Assembly (NCBI GenBank): GCA_003344405.1
Contig: NOWV01000003.1
Coordinates: forward strand, 868,001-932,000
Source: Trichoplax sp. H2
Lineage: Eukaryota; Placozoa; Uniplacotomia; Trichoplacea
Length of the DNA: 64,000 nucleotides
Reading direction: 5' to 3'
Shown here piece after piece: positions 50,812 through 62,829 of the stretch. The first letter of the stretch is position 1. Every line of letters starts with the position of its first letter. A model generated the notes under the pieces. The model searched no databases. It was not told where the DNA came from and saw only the letters and a program-made list of their open reading frames with translations. Both the position numbers and the translations under genes were made by a program.

Positions 50812-53800
50812 TTAATCTTTACTGGTTGTTTTTATCTTTTTGGCCTCCATTTCAACATTGTCTGTTTCAGTTAGTTCTCTTTTATTCCGAAGTGCATTAC
50901 TCTCAATACTATAATTATCTTTACTTTTAGTATCACTGTGTACTATATTTAAATCTGCCTTTCCTTCGTTATCCATAATTGTACTATCTTTGACATTCTC
51001 ATTGTTTATGACGTCTTTTTTATCACAATCAGAATCAATCTTAATTCCACTTAATAAGTAACCGCCAGTACCACTCATCATAGTTAAAGGATGAGTTCGA
51101 TCCGGCAAAACCTGTTTATGATAAATTTAAATAAACATGTGTTATGTAATGTAATAAATTATTGTTCCTGATTCTTAGATTACCTGATACTCTCGCAACC
51201 ATGTTTCTGTTAGCTGAATATTTACTGCTAGCTGCTGCTCTTGCAAGTAGACGTAACATTCTGCTAGAGGCTACAGAAAAATACGAAACACTAGCTAATT
51301 ATCGATAAATATATGCCTTTAAACTAGAATTATCAAGTCTAGTATATTGAACCAAGAAATGATGTAAATATTACTGGTATGACATTGTTTACGAAAGAAC
51401 TGAATTTGATAGTGTTGAGTAACAAACCTCCTTTAAAAAGCAATATATGATAAATGGTCGTGACGGGGCAATATATTTTATCAAGGACTTTAGAATTGGC
51501 AAAGGATCGAATTTTGTAGCTATGATTAGCCTGAAAGAATATATTTTCAACTTAAATTCACTGTCGTACTCCAAAAATATGAAGAGTACGAAGAAATTAA
51601 CAACGAATTAATATCCATAATTTATAACATTCAAATTTTAATTTATTAAGAAAATCTGGTAATTAGGTTAGTAATATGCATAGATCGCGTATAATACCCG
51701 TCCAAATCATGAGTTGATAGGTGTTTCTTAGCTTCTAACTCCATACGAATTCGTTGATTTTTATCAAGCTAATACAAATAAATATACATTTTAACGTATT
51801 ATGTTAAATCGTACTGTTTAACAGTAATTCCAGAACAATGCCATTAACTCTATGCTGAACTAATTGATAAACTGTTAATGTGATTCAGGTTATTATGCTA
51901 CTGTAAATACTGAATAAATTAGGGTATTTTGTAGGTATAAATCAGATTGAAGAAATTCTTGCAATACAAACCGAAAATTGTTTAGAGTCTGTATCATTAG
52001 CAGGATCTGTCGATATTGCTAATTTTTTTTCTATCGCATCCTGCTTTTCATTATCACTATCAGCTAAAATTGATGTCAATTGTGATTGAAATAGAAAGTG
52101 TTGTCCATATTATGTCAGGCGGGTATTTCATGTTTCGTGAGTATCTCATGAGTACTGTATGAAAATCTTACCTGGCTTACTTGATAAACCCGTCATATTA
52201 TCAGATTCTTTGCTGTTAACTTTACGTAGCGATAGATATAAGATCATATCCATACATGCTTGTGGAAAATTACAATTTGTAATGGAATATCTGCAAAATT
52301 ATCAAGAATACTCTATCACTTTGACGTTGAAGCTCATACAGTAAAACGCATGTAGACAACTTTGGAGCTAATCCATAACCGAACCCTAACATTCTTACCC
52401 AACTGTCGGAACATCACCGGCATGTACCTGAATGATAACACCTTCACCTATTAATTAAAGAAATCTTTCGTAAGATACCCATCTCATAGCGTAAAATTGT
52501 TTGTATAACTGTGCAATCAATGAATTAATTCCTTTTTATTACCTCCCATTCTTTCCATAACAGCAGCCGTTACCAAGCCCTGACATGATTCAGCAATTAC
52601 TAACTTAGATTTCGCTTTAACGTCTGCCATAGTTAGGAGCTGTGCCAATGTATCGTAACGTAAATGACTAAGAAAGGGCAGACACAAGTTAGGGTGAAAT
52701 TCAATACAATTAAGCAAGACAACAAGTCTTATATTGCATTTCTAATTTCAGGATTGTTTAATTCAGACCATATTTTATTGGGGGCATGATTCCAGTAATT
52801 ACGGCAAATAATTCTTGCTGTTGGCCATCTAATGATGATACGATGTGAATACCTTTGAAAGTAGTTTTACAAACAAAAATTATCCATCGTTAAATTAGAT
52901 TTATATATATATACCTATATATATTTAGTGCGGTAGTTCGCCATGTCAATTTATCAGTTATAAGAGATACGTTTTTCATTAAAATGTTCTAAGAAGTGTT
53001 TCACAATAAAGTAATTCATATTTCCAGGCTAAAAAATTACGAGATACAACTTTACAGCGTTTTTAGCTCTTACTTTTTAAGTTTCTTTTTAATGTACTTT
53101 ACTTTAGAAAATTCAGTTTTTGCATCAAAGGTAGCACTATTCTTCACTAGCTTCTCAACAAGGTCCTAATAAATTAAAACATTATAATAATACATAGTCA
53201 GTTAATAACTGCGATATCATTCCCATCTTATTTAAAATTATACTTGTACATTATAGATCATTAGTTGTAAAATACAAATTTGCTAAGATCTCGTAAGCTC
53301 CCACTTTATTAAAATATTTTTGGGGAACTTGTATAAGGTTGCAACTAATAAAATTATTTAACAATAAACTTAAGTATCACGGCTTACCATTCCTATCACA
53401 CCACTTTTCTTATAGTCTTCGATTTGGCTACGTGATAGCTTTTGTGAGCTTGGATCATCTGCTAATGTGCTATTATCTATACCTTCTATTACAGCTATTA
53501 CGTATTTCGGAAATTTAATTGTTTAGTTTTAACGTATAAAATATGAAACTTCTGTTATTTTTTTTATGTAGATAAACATTGCAGAGAGGGAGCACTGTAC
53601 AGTTAGTATTTAAGGCCGTAGTACTGTACGCATAATAGATCGTAACATTACCACAGGTATAGCAAGCTTGACTTCTTACCGGGTTTGCTAGTGGATGATG
53701 AAATTTCTTCGTAATGAAGCTTATAAAGATGATCATTTCGGACATCAAACGTGGTGTTGTAATAACAGCCAACGGCGTTGTCTAAATAAAAATTAAGCCT

Positions 53801-55113
53801 GTCTATGCACGCCTTCCTGCAATACATTTTAGAACGGACATTATTTAATATTATCTATCAGCAAATGCACGATAATTTTTAGTTTTTAAGTCACATAGAT
53901 TATGTAAATTAATATAACTCTTAAATCAGATTAGTTAGAGCAAGATCTTGAGTTTGTAGTAGCTATCTAATAGAGCAAATGCTTTTAAACAAACCTGACT
54001 ACAAATTATAGTGATGTAAAACGAATGATATATGAGTAAGTTTTCCATACAAGAGGATATACGTTTTGTGCACGGATATTGAATGTTTAATTTACATGTT
54101 TATCTTTATGTAGGTAACTTAGCCATACATCATGCACGTAGATATACCGCACGCGTATGTGCATGATACAGTCTTGTATTATAGTGAAAAGGAATAGTTT
54201 TCTTTCGAGTCCAGTTATGACTTCAAGTAGTAGTACAAATTAAAGTGCATTTCAACTTGCAATTTTGCTACTTGTGTATCTAGTGAGATTGTAAATTATA
54301 GATGATACGACAATGGAAAAATCTACTAGAAAAGGGCCTGAATGGGTTACTTGATAAATAATTACACTATAAATGATTATAATTATATAATCTGTGAATA
54401 TTCGTACTTGTATATCACGTAGGACAGTTCTGTATATAACTACAGTTAGTGTAGTGCCGCAGTCAACAGGTTAAGAGGTAAAGAGATTGAATAGAAAGAT
54501 ACCAACATTTGCACAGTGCTATCTATATTCTAACTAAATCGTTCTGTGCTTATATTCACCGTTTATACTAGCTCACAATGCCAATGTACAACCATAAAAT
54601 GTCCAAACTTGAGTGAACAACCATGCACTCAGGTATGGGCTACTAGAAGCTTTTCTTCTAGTATAGTAGTACATGACTCAGGTCTGAAAGTCTGCTCGGA
54701 ATAGGCAATACGTATATTAAATGTTAAATGATAATCGTAAACCTGAGTAGGATTCATGCAGCAATCAATGATTACTTGCGCTCATAAAGTGTACATGATA
54801 TGCAAGTTCCAGAAATGAAGTTTAAGAGCTTCCTGGCTCTAAGTTACAGTACATAATATTGTACTACATGAGTATCTAGAGATTGCTTATTTACATCGCA
54901 GCTACAAGAATACATCATTCCAGCTACACAAGTAGTTTAATTTCGACAAAACTATCGGTACACTAGCTTATGTCCTATGTACGTATATATGTTCATATAT
55001 GTATAAGTATCTTACATTACCTACCTCCCTTTTCTTATGGTTATATACTTAAATTTGTCTCCCTTTTCTATTATAACTTTATCACCATAGTCGATTTTTC
55101 CTTTCGATCGCAT
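50812..55113 (-). CDS. TRMT6: tRNA m1A58 methyltransferase non-catalytic subunit (TRMT6)
   Basis: Partner of TRMT61A; binds tRNA for N1-methylation of A58 in the nucleus. Exon 1 is 55113-55025 (IDYGDKVIIEKGDKFKY) and exon 2 is 53816-53680 (LNFYLDNAVGCYYNTTFDV). Then come an SQKLSRSQIEDYKKSGVIG exon (about 53491-53387), a DLVEKLVKNSATF..KYIKKK exon (about 53165-53070), PTARIICRNYW, RYDTLAQLLT and ESCQGLVTAAVMERMGG (about 52670-52535). DPLPILKSLIKYIAPSRPF lies at about 51515-51455, and AVNIQLTETWLREYQ joined to VLPDRTHPLTMMSGTGGYLL at about 51275-51050. The tail is Lys/Glu-rich, stopping at 50812. The order matches human TRMT6. Intron 1 is about 1.2 kb. Palindromic arrays lie just upstream (55290-55370). 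Confidence 0.94.
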
Positions 55114-56731
55114 TCTTGAATCGTTATTTATGTACTTGTACTATAAAAATGACAACAACTTTTCAATCTATTACTGCTTTAAATAGCCTAGAGAGAGGTC
55201 TTTAATATCCAAATGTACACATGTACACTTGTTCAGTAGACCTTACGAGTAGTACTGCACAAGTTTCAATATACAGTACGTATCTTACTGTATGCACTGT
55301 ACTGTACAAATAGTATACCGTACTGTACTGTACTGTACTGTTACAAGATCAATGTACACTGTATAGTACCGTTCATGCAGCAAGCTGGAATGGCAATCGC
55401 TGTGATGCCTCCAGAAAGATACAGTAAAATTTGAGAAGAAAATTAGTATGTAGGTAAGTGATACTTTTTGGTGGTAAATCTACAGCTAATACTAAGTGAA
55501 CCTGCAAGGCACCAGACAAAGTATGGCAATAATTGCAAGCTTTCTCGGATGCCAGAAGTATGATATTGTATATGAAAGTCTTGGCTCACTTTGCTAAAAA
55601 GAACATTTACCGTAATTGTAGTACGTTCAGGTATACTTGCATACTGAGTAGTACGCGTATATGTCAAATTTTGATGATATCTATATTAATTTATACATGT
55701 AATACAGTATTTTATTCGAGCCTACATAACAATTGAACATATACGTATACTGAATAATTAATTAATTAATTTGATTTTAAACTGATTTTAACGACCTTGT
55801 ACGCGTATTAGCAATCTGTTAAGATATACAGTAATTCGAATATATAATATTGCCATATATGAGGTAATGCATATGGTTGACACAAATTTACGGTTATGCA
55901 TCAAAAAAAGGATGATGGAACCTTTGTTACACGCAATGAAGTTTACACAGAAGATATTACTCTTTAAATATCGATAAATTGCATGCATAACTTACGACAC
56001 TTGCTAAAATCAACTAACCAAAATAAATTGTGTATACAGCGTCATATTCTATTGATATTACTTTAATTATTCAAGAGTGACGCAAGAAATATGCAATTGC
56101 AATTCTTATACATGTTTTGTATTAACAATTCTCTACTTGCATTTTATAGTCCCAGTATCCTTAGAAATTTTTATATACGCTCGTATATTATACAGTGAAT
56201 ACAATTGAACCGTTACCACAGTAAAGGAAATTAATAAAATAATTGCGGTTGCTGAAGTCTGCGAATATAAGAATAGCAAATATCTCGGCAAGTAATTACT
56301 AAATTGACAACAGAATTTAACCGTCAGCAGAGCGAAGGGTAGTAGATCAGTAATTATAATTACAGTAAGTATATACACCAGAGTTAGCATATTCTTATCC
56401 AGATCACAGAGGTAGCTGATTAAACTTGACAAATTTGCAGTATCGAAATGATTAAATTAGATTAATCCAGATCATAAAATCTTCAATAAATGGATTGTTT
56501 AAATTTATTTTGGGATCTACATAAAAATGCAAACTTAATAGTACACATATTTCTATGGAAGCGTCGAGCTCAGTCTGTTCGCAACTGTTAGAAACATACA
56601 AAAACTGAATAGTTTACATTAAAGCTAATTATTAGGTTAGATAACAAAGATACTTGGCTTTACAAAAACAATTTTTTTATCATTACATTATCAATTATAA
56701 GTAGGCAAAATGACTCAGTAATAGACGATAA
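55114..56731. promoter_or_regulatory. TRMT6 upstream region / DMAC2L 3' region
   Basis: About 1.6 kb. Palindromic CTGTA/TACAG arrays lie at 55253-55370, 140-260 bases upstream of the TRMT6 start. No exon was seen. Confidence 0.5.
55253..55370. repeat. CTGTA/TACAG palindromic array upstream of TRMT6
   Basis: Runs such as four consecutive CTGTA units near 55321-55341, with shorter inverted copies on both sides. Confidence 0.88.
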
Positions 56732-58637
56732 TTACGATACATCACCTGATAAAATTTCACATACTGACAGATTTGCTTTCAATTCAGCAATAACCAATTC
56801 TTCATCCTTTACACTCATCATATTTCTAATGTCTAACTCTTCTAACAGCCTGAGCAAAAAGGAAGATAGAAGATATATTCTCACGTTAACTAATATTGTA
56901 ACGCATACTTTATGACTCAATGATGTCACTATACGACGTGCAGTAGCACCTTTACAATTAGAGAGTTTTGGTAAAATTTGTCCTCGATATTACATTTTCT
57001 ACGTAAGCATTAATGTAATGACTAGAATTTTATCAATAATCTAATCGTTTACGTCTTACTTTAATTCACGAAGGCTTAAAAGTCCGGCATTCGTGACAGA
57101 GCTGCAACCATTTAAATTTAACTTAATCAAAGATTCCTGTAGGCTACTGATATGATGCATTCCAATATCGGTTACGTTATGACATCTGCATAGGTTTATC
57201 GATTTCAGATATTTAAGAAATGTAACATGTCTTAATCCTTCGTCAGTAATAGTAGTTTCATTAAGATCGATATGTTCGAGCATGAAAGAAGCACGAGGAC
57301 CATCACTCAGGCTATTATAGTCACTAAGCCACTTTTTATTTGCAAATTTTACAGACCCACCACAGCGTAAAACCCATTCCGCTGCAACTCTTCAAAATCA
57401 TTAGTGAAATTGTTAGAAAATATGGCCGATGGATGATAATCAAACCATCCAATATGAATACAACGGTACAATATCATATAGTATTCTGATGGCCTCATGC
57501 CCACAGTATCTTGCAGTTAAGGTTAGTCAAGATAGCACATGCTATGGCATAGTACAGTACGAGTCTACATTCGTATATATACAACGAACGATAATTAAGG
57601 AAACACAGCGTTCTTCTTAAAATCTGGCGCAATAAATACTTCTGAACTTTGTAATACTCACAGATAACAGTTAAAAGTACAGTACATATGCTTATATAAC
57701 TAGGTTATCAAAGACTTTTGTGTAAGTAATACGTTTGTAATGCATGTCAGAATTGTTCTTACCGATCTGGTCCAACGTCTTTTATTCTATTCTCGTCGAC
57801 TCTAGTTGTACAATATAACAATTTTCAGTTACTCAATATTCAATATTGGTTACATTTCAGGGTATCATCAGTCAATGCGTATAGTATTCCTAATGCCAGT
57901 TTTACCCAAGTATGGTTATACTATTCCCCAAGTACCATATTACTGCTTACAGTTACGCCAACCGCCAAATACTGTTTGAAAATACTGAATACTACCGCAA
58001 GTGTACTGTACAGTATACAAAGACATACACGAAGCAATTCAGACTTGCAAATTGATAATAAAGTTAGAGTACCATAATTCAGAAATGTATTTTCATACCT
58101 GTTGAAAACGTAATTCAGCCAAGAATAAAACAGGCGATGAGAAATAGCAGATTGTAATTTGCCAGTCAAATGCTGTCATGTCAGAATTGATATACGCGTA
58201 GTTAGAGATACGGCATATGTAGTCATTTCACAGCAACACCATATACCGTTTGTACGTATTATACACTATTTACTTGATATTCCTATTTCAATTCGAATTG
58301 ATACCACTATGCCAACATTTATTGTGTGACTTGAGCGGTAGTAGTAGAATGATGTAAAGTAACAATCGTGAATTTAAATGATTCGTACATGATTCAAATT
58401 GCTAATGTGATAATTAGATCATTTTTAGTTAGCTACGTTTGCCCTAAGTTTAGAAGCAACGAAACTTAAACTGGTATAGTTAGTTATAGCAGTAGTGGAA
58501 CCGACTTGTTTCATAAAAATAGAACTCATTTCATAACTAATACTTGTCATACATTAGAAGTAGATGTATAAGCGTACCTTGGTGGCTGTATGGCTTCTTG
58601 ATGCAGATAAAGTAATTAACTTTGGATAGGCGAACAT
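56732..58637 (-). CDS. DMAC2L: Mitochondrial ATP synthase coupling factor B-like (DMAC2L/ATP5S)
   Basis: Leucine-rich-repeat protein of the inner mitochondrial membrane; vertebrate factor B (subunit s) is linked to ATP synthase coupling. Five exons: 58637-58578, 58172-58099, 57801-57763, 57389-57060 and 56849-56732. They sum to 621 bases, 206 aa, close to human. Seen: a Ser/Thr/basic presequence MFAYPKLITLSASRSH, FYSWLNYVFN, DENRIKDVGPDR, VAAEWVLRCGGSVKF, and LRRs of the LC+CHNVTDIG / LNGCSSVTNAGL type, then EELDIRNM. The RVDEN-RIKDVGPDRxAAEW(V/L)LRCG block is diagnostic for ATP5S. The start was chosen because exon 2 has no ATG in frame and exon 1 supplies ATG, a targeting peptide and an exact phase-0 donor. 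Confidence 0.93.
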
Positions 58638-58835
58638 TTTCTCGTAGTGCAGCCCTCGACGTGCATAAGGTAAACCGATCTCTCTCGTACCTTTTTGACG
58701 GCTATAACCACTTTAAACTATAGATTGATTTCTCTCGTTGTAGGGCTTAAAAACGGATTGCCTGAGCAAATCTAGCATTTAATAATATTACTATTTATTA
58801 TTATTATTATCATTGCTAACGATTCTATTCTATAC

Positions 58836-59600
58836 TGTATACTGTATACTGTCTACTTTACTGTACCGTACGGTACAGTACTATGATAAGTTTAAATACA
58901 GTAATAGTAATTAATTAAGGGATTAATTAATTAATTATACTGTACAGTACAGTGTACTGTGCGCTACAGTATAATATTGTACCCAGTACTGTACTGTACA
59001 CTCACTCAGTCGGTGTCAGTGAATGGATTTTGACAAATTTAACAGCCCGAACCGATGTTAGTTCTAGTAGTTTGTGACACTGTGACACTGCACATTGCAC
59101 AACACTGCAGGCAGCATCGGCAAATGAATTAAGGACCCGGATACAGACTCCAACTAAGTTGACCGAGATAGCATGTACTGTAGTAGCCCATACAGTACAG
59201 TACTGTACAGTACAGTACAGTAGGTGCTATGCTGTACGCTGTACTACAGACTTAGTGTACAGTAGAGTAGTAAAAGTGCACAGCGAGATAAAATAAAAGA
59301 TACAGAGTTCGTACTACCGTACAGCACAGTAGTTAGTACTGTAGCGTATAGTACTACTACTGTGAGAGTGTGAGTACCCTGCGGTAGGCTGAAGCTCTTG
59401 CAGCTGCCATGGAGTCAGCAGGTAGCAGTATGGAGAGAGGCTCTTTTACTACTATAGTACAGGGTACTGTACAGTACAGCTGGTAGCAATACTGTACAGT
59501 ATGGAGAGAGGCTCTTTTACTAGTACTGTGTACTGTAGACTACAGTCCACGGTTCAGCGTACTGTACAGTATGTACTGTACACTAGTACGGTCCAGTACT
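58836..59600. repeat. Extended CTGTA/TACAG palindromic field
   Basis: Many runs, for example 58837-58883, 58938-58972, 58985-59004, 59187-59221 and 59565-59585, in both orientations and meeting in palindromes. They cover much of the intergenic region. Confidence 0.9.
59427..59522. repeat. 25-bp direct repeat, 71 bases apart
   Basis: The segment starting AGTATGGAGAGAGGCTCTTT occurs identically at 59427-59451 and 59498-59522. The preceding GGTAGCA block is shared as well, but the second copy has 10 additional bases (AATACTGTAC) at that junction. Confidence 0.93.
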
Positions 59601-59669
59601 GGACAGTGACATGCTTTTTTAACTGGCAACACTGAGAAAGCAAAGCCACAAGCACATACGAGAAGCAGC

Positions 59670-62600
59670 ATGATGGCATCAGAATTAGAGCAAAAAGCAA
59701 GCGTCTTAAGGGAAAGGATTAAATCCGTCGATGAAAATATAAAAAAACTAACTGGTAGAGACCCATCTGAAATGAGGTATTATTACAATATTGTTTCACT
59801 GCAGTGTTAAAAGATTACAACTTGCAAATCAATTTACAGCATGTCGTCTTAATGTCAAAGAATCCATGACTACCACTCATTACAGTAGACTACAGCGCTA
59901 TTTCCAACTCCTGAAGATTTTTATTTACCCGACGTCAGTTGAATATTCCGCGAAATAGTTTCCATGTCAATAAGATATAGATTAATTCTGCTTTTTCTGT
60001 AAACAAGCATGCTCTGAATTAGGATAACATGAAACGGATCAATTTGGGTAATTTGTCGTACAGTACATTATTAATATGTTCAAATCTAAAGCTTCCTTTT
60101 CGCTGGGCAATGGGATGCTACTTCTTGTACTTTTCAACTGGCCGCTGTACTGTACTATTGCTTTTACGTCTGTAATAACGTAACCATCCTGTAATTGACT
60201 TTTGAAGAAATCGATAAGGAAAATGAACGATGCAATACACTCATGCTGTATTCATTAGGAAATTTAGTTTTTATTCTACTGTACTGCAATTATCCCTGAT
60301 TATAGTGATATTGCATGTACTTTTCAGCTTGACTAAACGTGGACTTCTACAACCTACTTTGTCTTTTGGTTTCATATTAAGCTTCGTCGCTCACCAACCT
60401 GCCTAGGATAGAAAATTGATCCCAATTAGTATAGTGATTAGAAAATAAATTTTTTCTCTGCAAGTTAAACACGGTGGCGGTAGGTACTATAACATATCCG
60501 CCATTGTTAACTTAATAAGTACGATATACAGTATACTGTACTAGGCAAGAATCGAACTAGTTTTTCTTCGATACTATTTCATAGCCAATATTATAATTGA
60601 TGGAAAGATAATAGATGGTCAAGTTCCGTCACTATGATACTTCACTTCTAAAACAGAGAAACATGTATACCAGAATAGTAATAATACTCTATAACTTACG
60701 GATCTCAACTGTCTTTACTTCTGTAGGCAATTTCAACGACGAGGTATGCAGCGAGGAGATAATCGCAAACGGAGTTTCGCAGAGAGGTAATAATATTGCC
60801 AGTATATACGTACACCGATTGCGCCTTTAGAGTCACACAAATCTTCTCTAGCTAGCCTTATTGAATCTGTAACGTCCGCTTCATAAGTATTGCAATGTAT
60901 TAGACGACACACACATGTACCGTATATCTGTTAGGCTACTATGCTAATGTACTGTACGTAAAGTTCTCAAATCGGGCTCGCATACTCTAGTTTGACTTTT
61001 CTATTGCTTTACAGTCCTTGAGATGTACGGTAAACAAGCAGTAAGATCATACAATGGCGGTAGCTGCTGAATCTCTAGAAAGATGCTAGTTTCAGCGTCT
61101 ACTGAGATAGATGGCATGCAACGTGCCTCGATCCTTGTAATGTGTTTATGATCTACTAGTAGAGTATCACGGTACTAGAGTATGCAAAAATACAATAATA
61201 GTAATAAAAAATAGCTATGTTTAAAATCAACTTACCTTGCGTTATCTTGCGCATTTTTATAGCGATGCCAGTAACAAATATCGTCGTGCGGATAACAGGT
61301 TTGAAAAGAAGTTATATTCAACACTAGCTATTAAAAACTATTGCAGCAAATAAATTTTCGTAAACCTCCATGAAATTTTTGGATATTTTTACCCATCGAT
61401 CTTTAAAACTTGTTATACATTGCTATATTTCGTTCAGCGGAGGTCGACGGTCTTCCTACAGACGAAGAGGCGAAGGATCATCGGATAGTGAAGCAGACGA
61501 GGATGAAGATGATGAGGAAGATAAAGTATTGCATCATTTTATATCTCATTCATATCGAGGATATAAATTAAATAAAGTAGATATGTGACTTTGGAATTGC
61601 AGCATAATATTAACTTGATTAATCAGTTCATAGATTCTTATCCGGATTAATTTAACTCTATTATCCGATATTAATATAAAGTTAATAAATAATAATAATA
61701 AATTAGGAGATTAAAGTATTATTTTTTCTCAATTGTTATCAGCCCATGATTCAATCGTCTGTTGTGGTAACAGAACAAAAAGTTTCGCGTCTGCAGAGAG
61801 ATTCCGAATTAAAGGATGAAAAAAGTAAAGCAAGGTGAAAGGACATTCGCATTGATAGGATGTGAACATAAATGAAAACTACTATTTCTGAGCTCTTAAC
61901 CTTTTATTATAATGAATGTGGCATGTATTTAGGAATCGTCGCATGTTCGGTGCTCTACTAATGGGAACGCTACAGAAATTTAAAAATGAGTCCCAAGAAC
62001 GCTCTGAAAAGGTGTTCTATCTTATCAAAGCACTAATACGAATTGCAGGAAAATTTTCAATCAAAGCATTTCCTTACTATTTCTATTTTCTTGTTATTAC
62101 TCTCTAGGAGATCAAAAGAGCAATCATTGAGGAGAAGTTAGAAACTGCTCAAAGAGAAGAAAAAGAAAAAATAACAGCAGAACGACGCGAATTGTACAGT
62201 AAAAGAAGAAGTGAACAAGCCGAGTTGAGAGATATTGAAAGGAAACTAGAAAGGATTGAAATGGTTAGTCTTTTTCATCATATTTTAAGAAACAGCTTTC
62301 ACTTACAAATGTCCTTATTACTAATATTTGGCAGGAAAAGAGAATGCAAGATTATTACAATGATTTAGGTATATTTATCAAAACTAAAACTTCTCCGCAG
62401 TTATTTTATCTTCCTGCTGAGCATAACGATAAAACCCGAGAACTATTAGAAAGTTCGAACAAAGAAATACAAGGTATTTTCTGTATTGCAAGAAGTATTT
62501 CAACTACGAATGTCATTCCTTAACTTTGTATAAATTACTTGTGAACAGAACTGCATTCTAGTCGCCTCAAAGAACTAGAAGATCACGAGGCAAACATTCA

Positions 62601-62829
62601 AAAATTGATTGCAGAACGTCGTAGACGTAACGCCGAAGGAGCAGCTATGGATGTTGCTGAAGAAAAACATTTGCAGGAGGATATAGATGACAAAACGAAA
62701 ACTATGGACGAAAATAACGATGGAAATGATAATTCTATGGACGTAGAAAAAGCTAACGAAGTCACTGAAGATAGAGAGGACGCAAATACGGAAGAAAAGG
62801 ATGACGACGTGGAAATGAATGAGGTATAA
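59670..62829 (+). CDS. PNN: Pinin (PNN)
   Basis: Nuclear speckle and exon-junction/ASAP-PSAP-associated splicing cofactor; also described at desmosomes in vertebrates. Seven exons: 59670-59776, 61438-61525, 61743-61834, 61933-62011, 62108-62263, 62335-62473 and 62549-62829. They sum to 942 bases, 313 aa. Seen: the N-terminal pinin/SDK motif (SVDENIKKLTGRDPSEMR), an Arg/Ser patch then an acidic run, PMIQSSVVV, the memA signature RRMFGALLMGTLQKFKNES, a long Glu/Arg coiled coil, IFIKTKTSPQLFYLPAEH, and an acidic tail ending VEMNEV. Human pinin is about 717 aa with a long C-terminal Ser/Arg-rich tail; that is absent here, and the stop follows directly after a possible GAG|GTATAA donor. Intron 1 is 1.66 kb. 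Candidate poly(A) signal AATAAA at 63188. Confidence 0.95.

Larger units (their letters stand above)
58638..59669. promoter_or_regulatory. Divergent promoter region, DMAC2L / PNN
   Basis: 1032 bases between two start codons, the richest palindrome-bearing stretch of the window. It also has a 25-bp direct repeat and other small duplications. Confidence 0.6.

Noticed and set aside
57921-58169. 82-aa ORF at the 5' end of DMAC2L taken as a start exon
   Set aside because: It has no ATG in frame; an upstream exon at 58637-58578 supplies ATG and a targeting peptide in phase.
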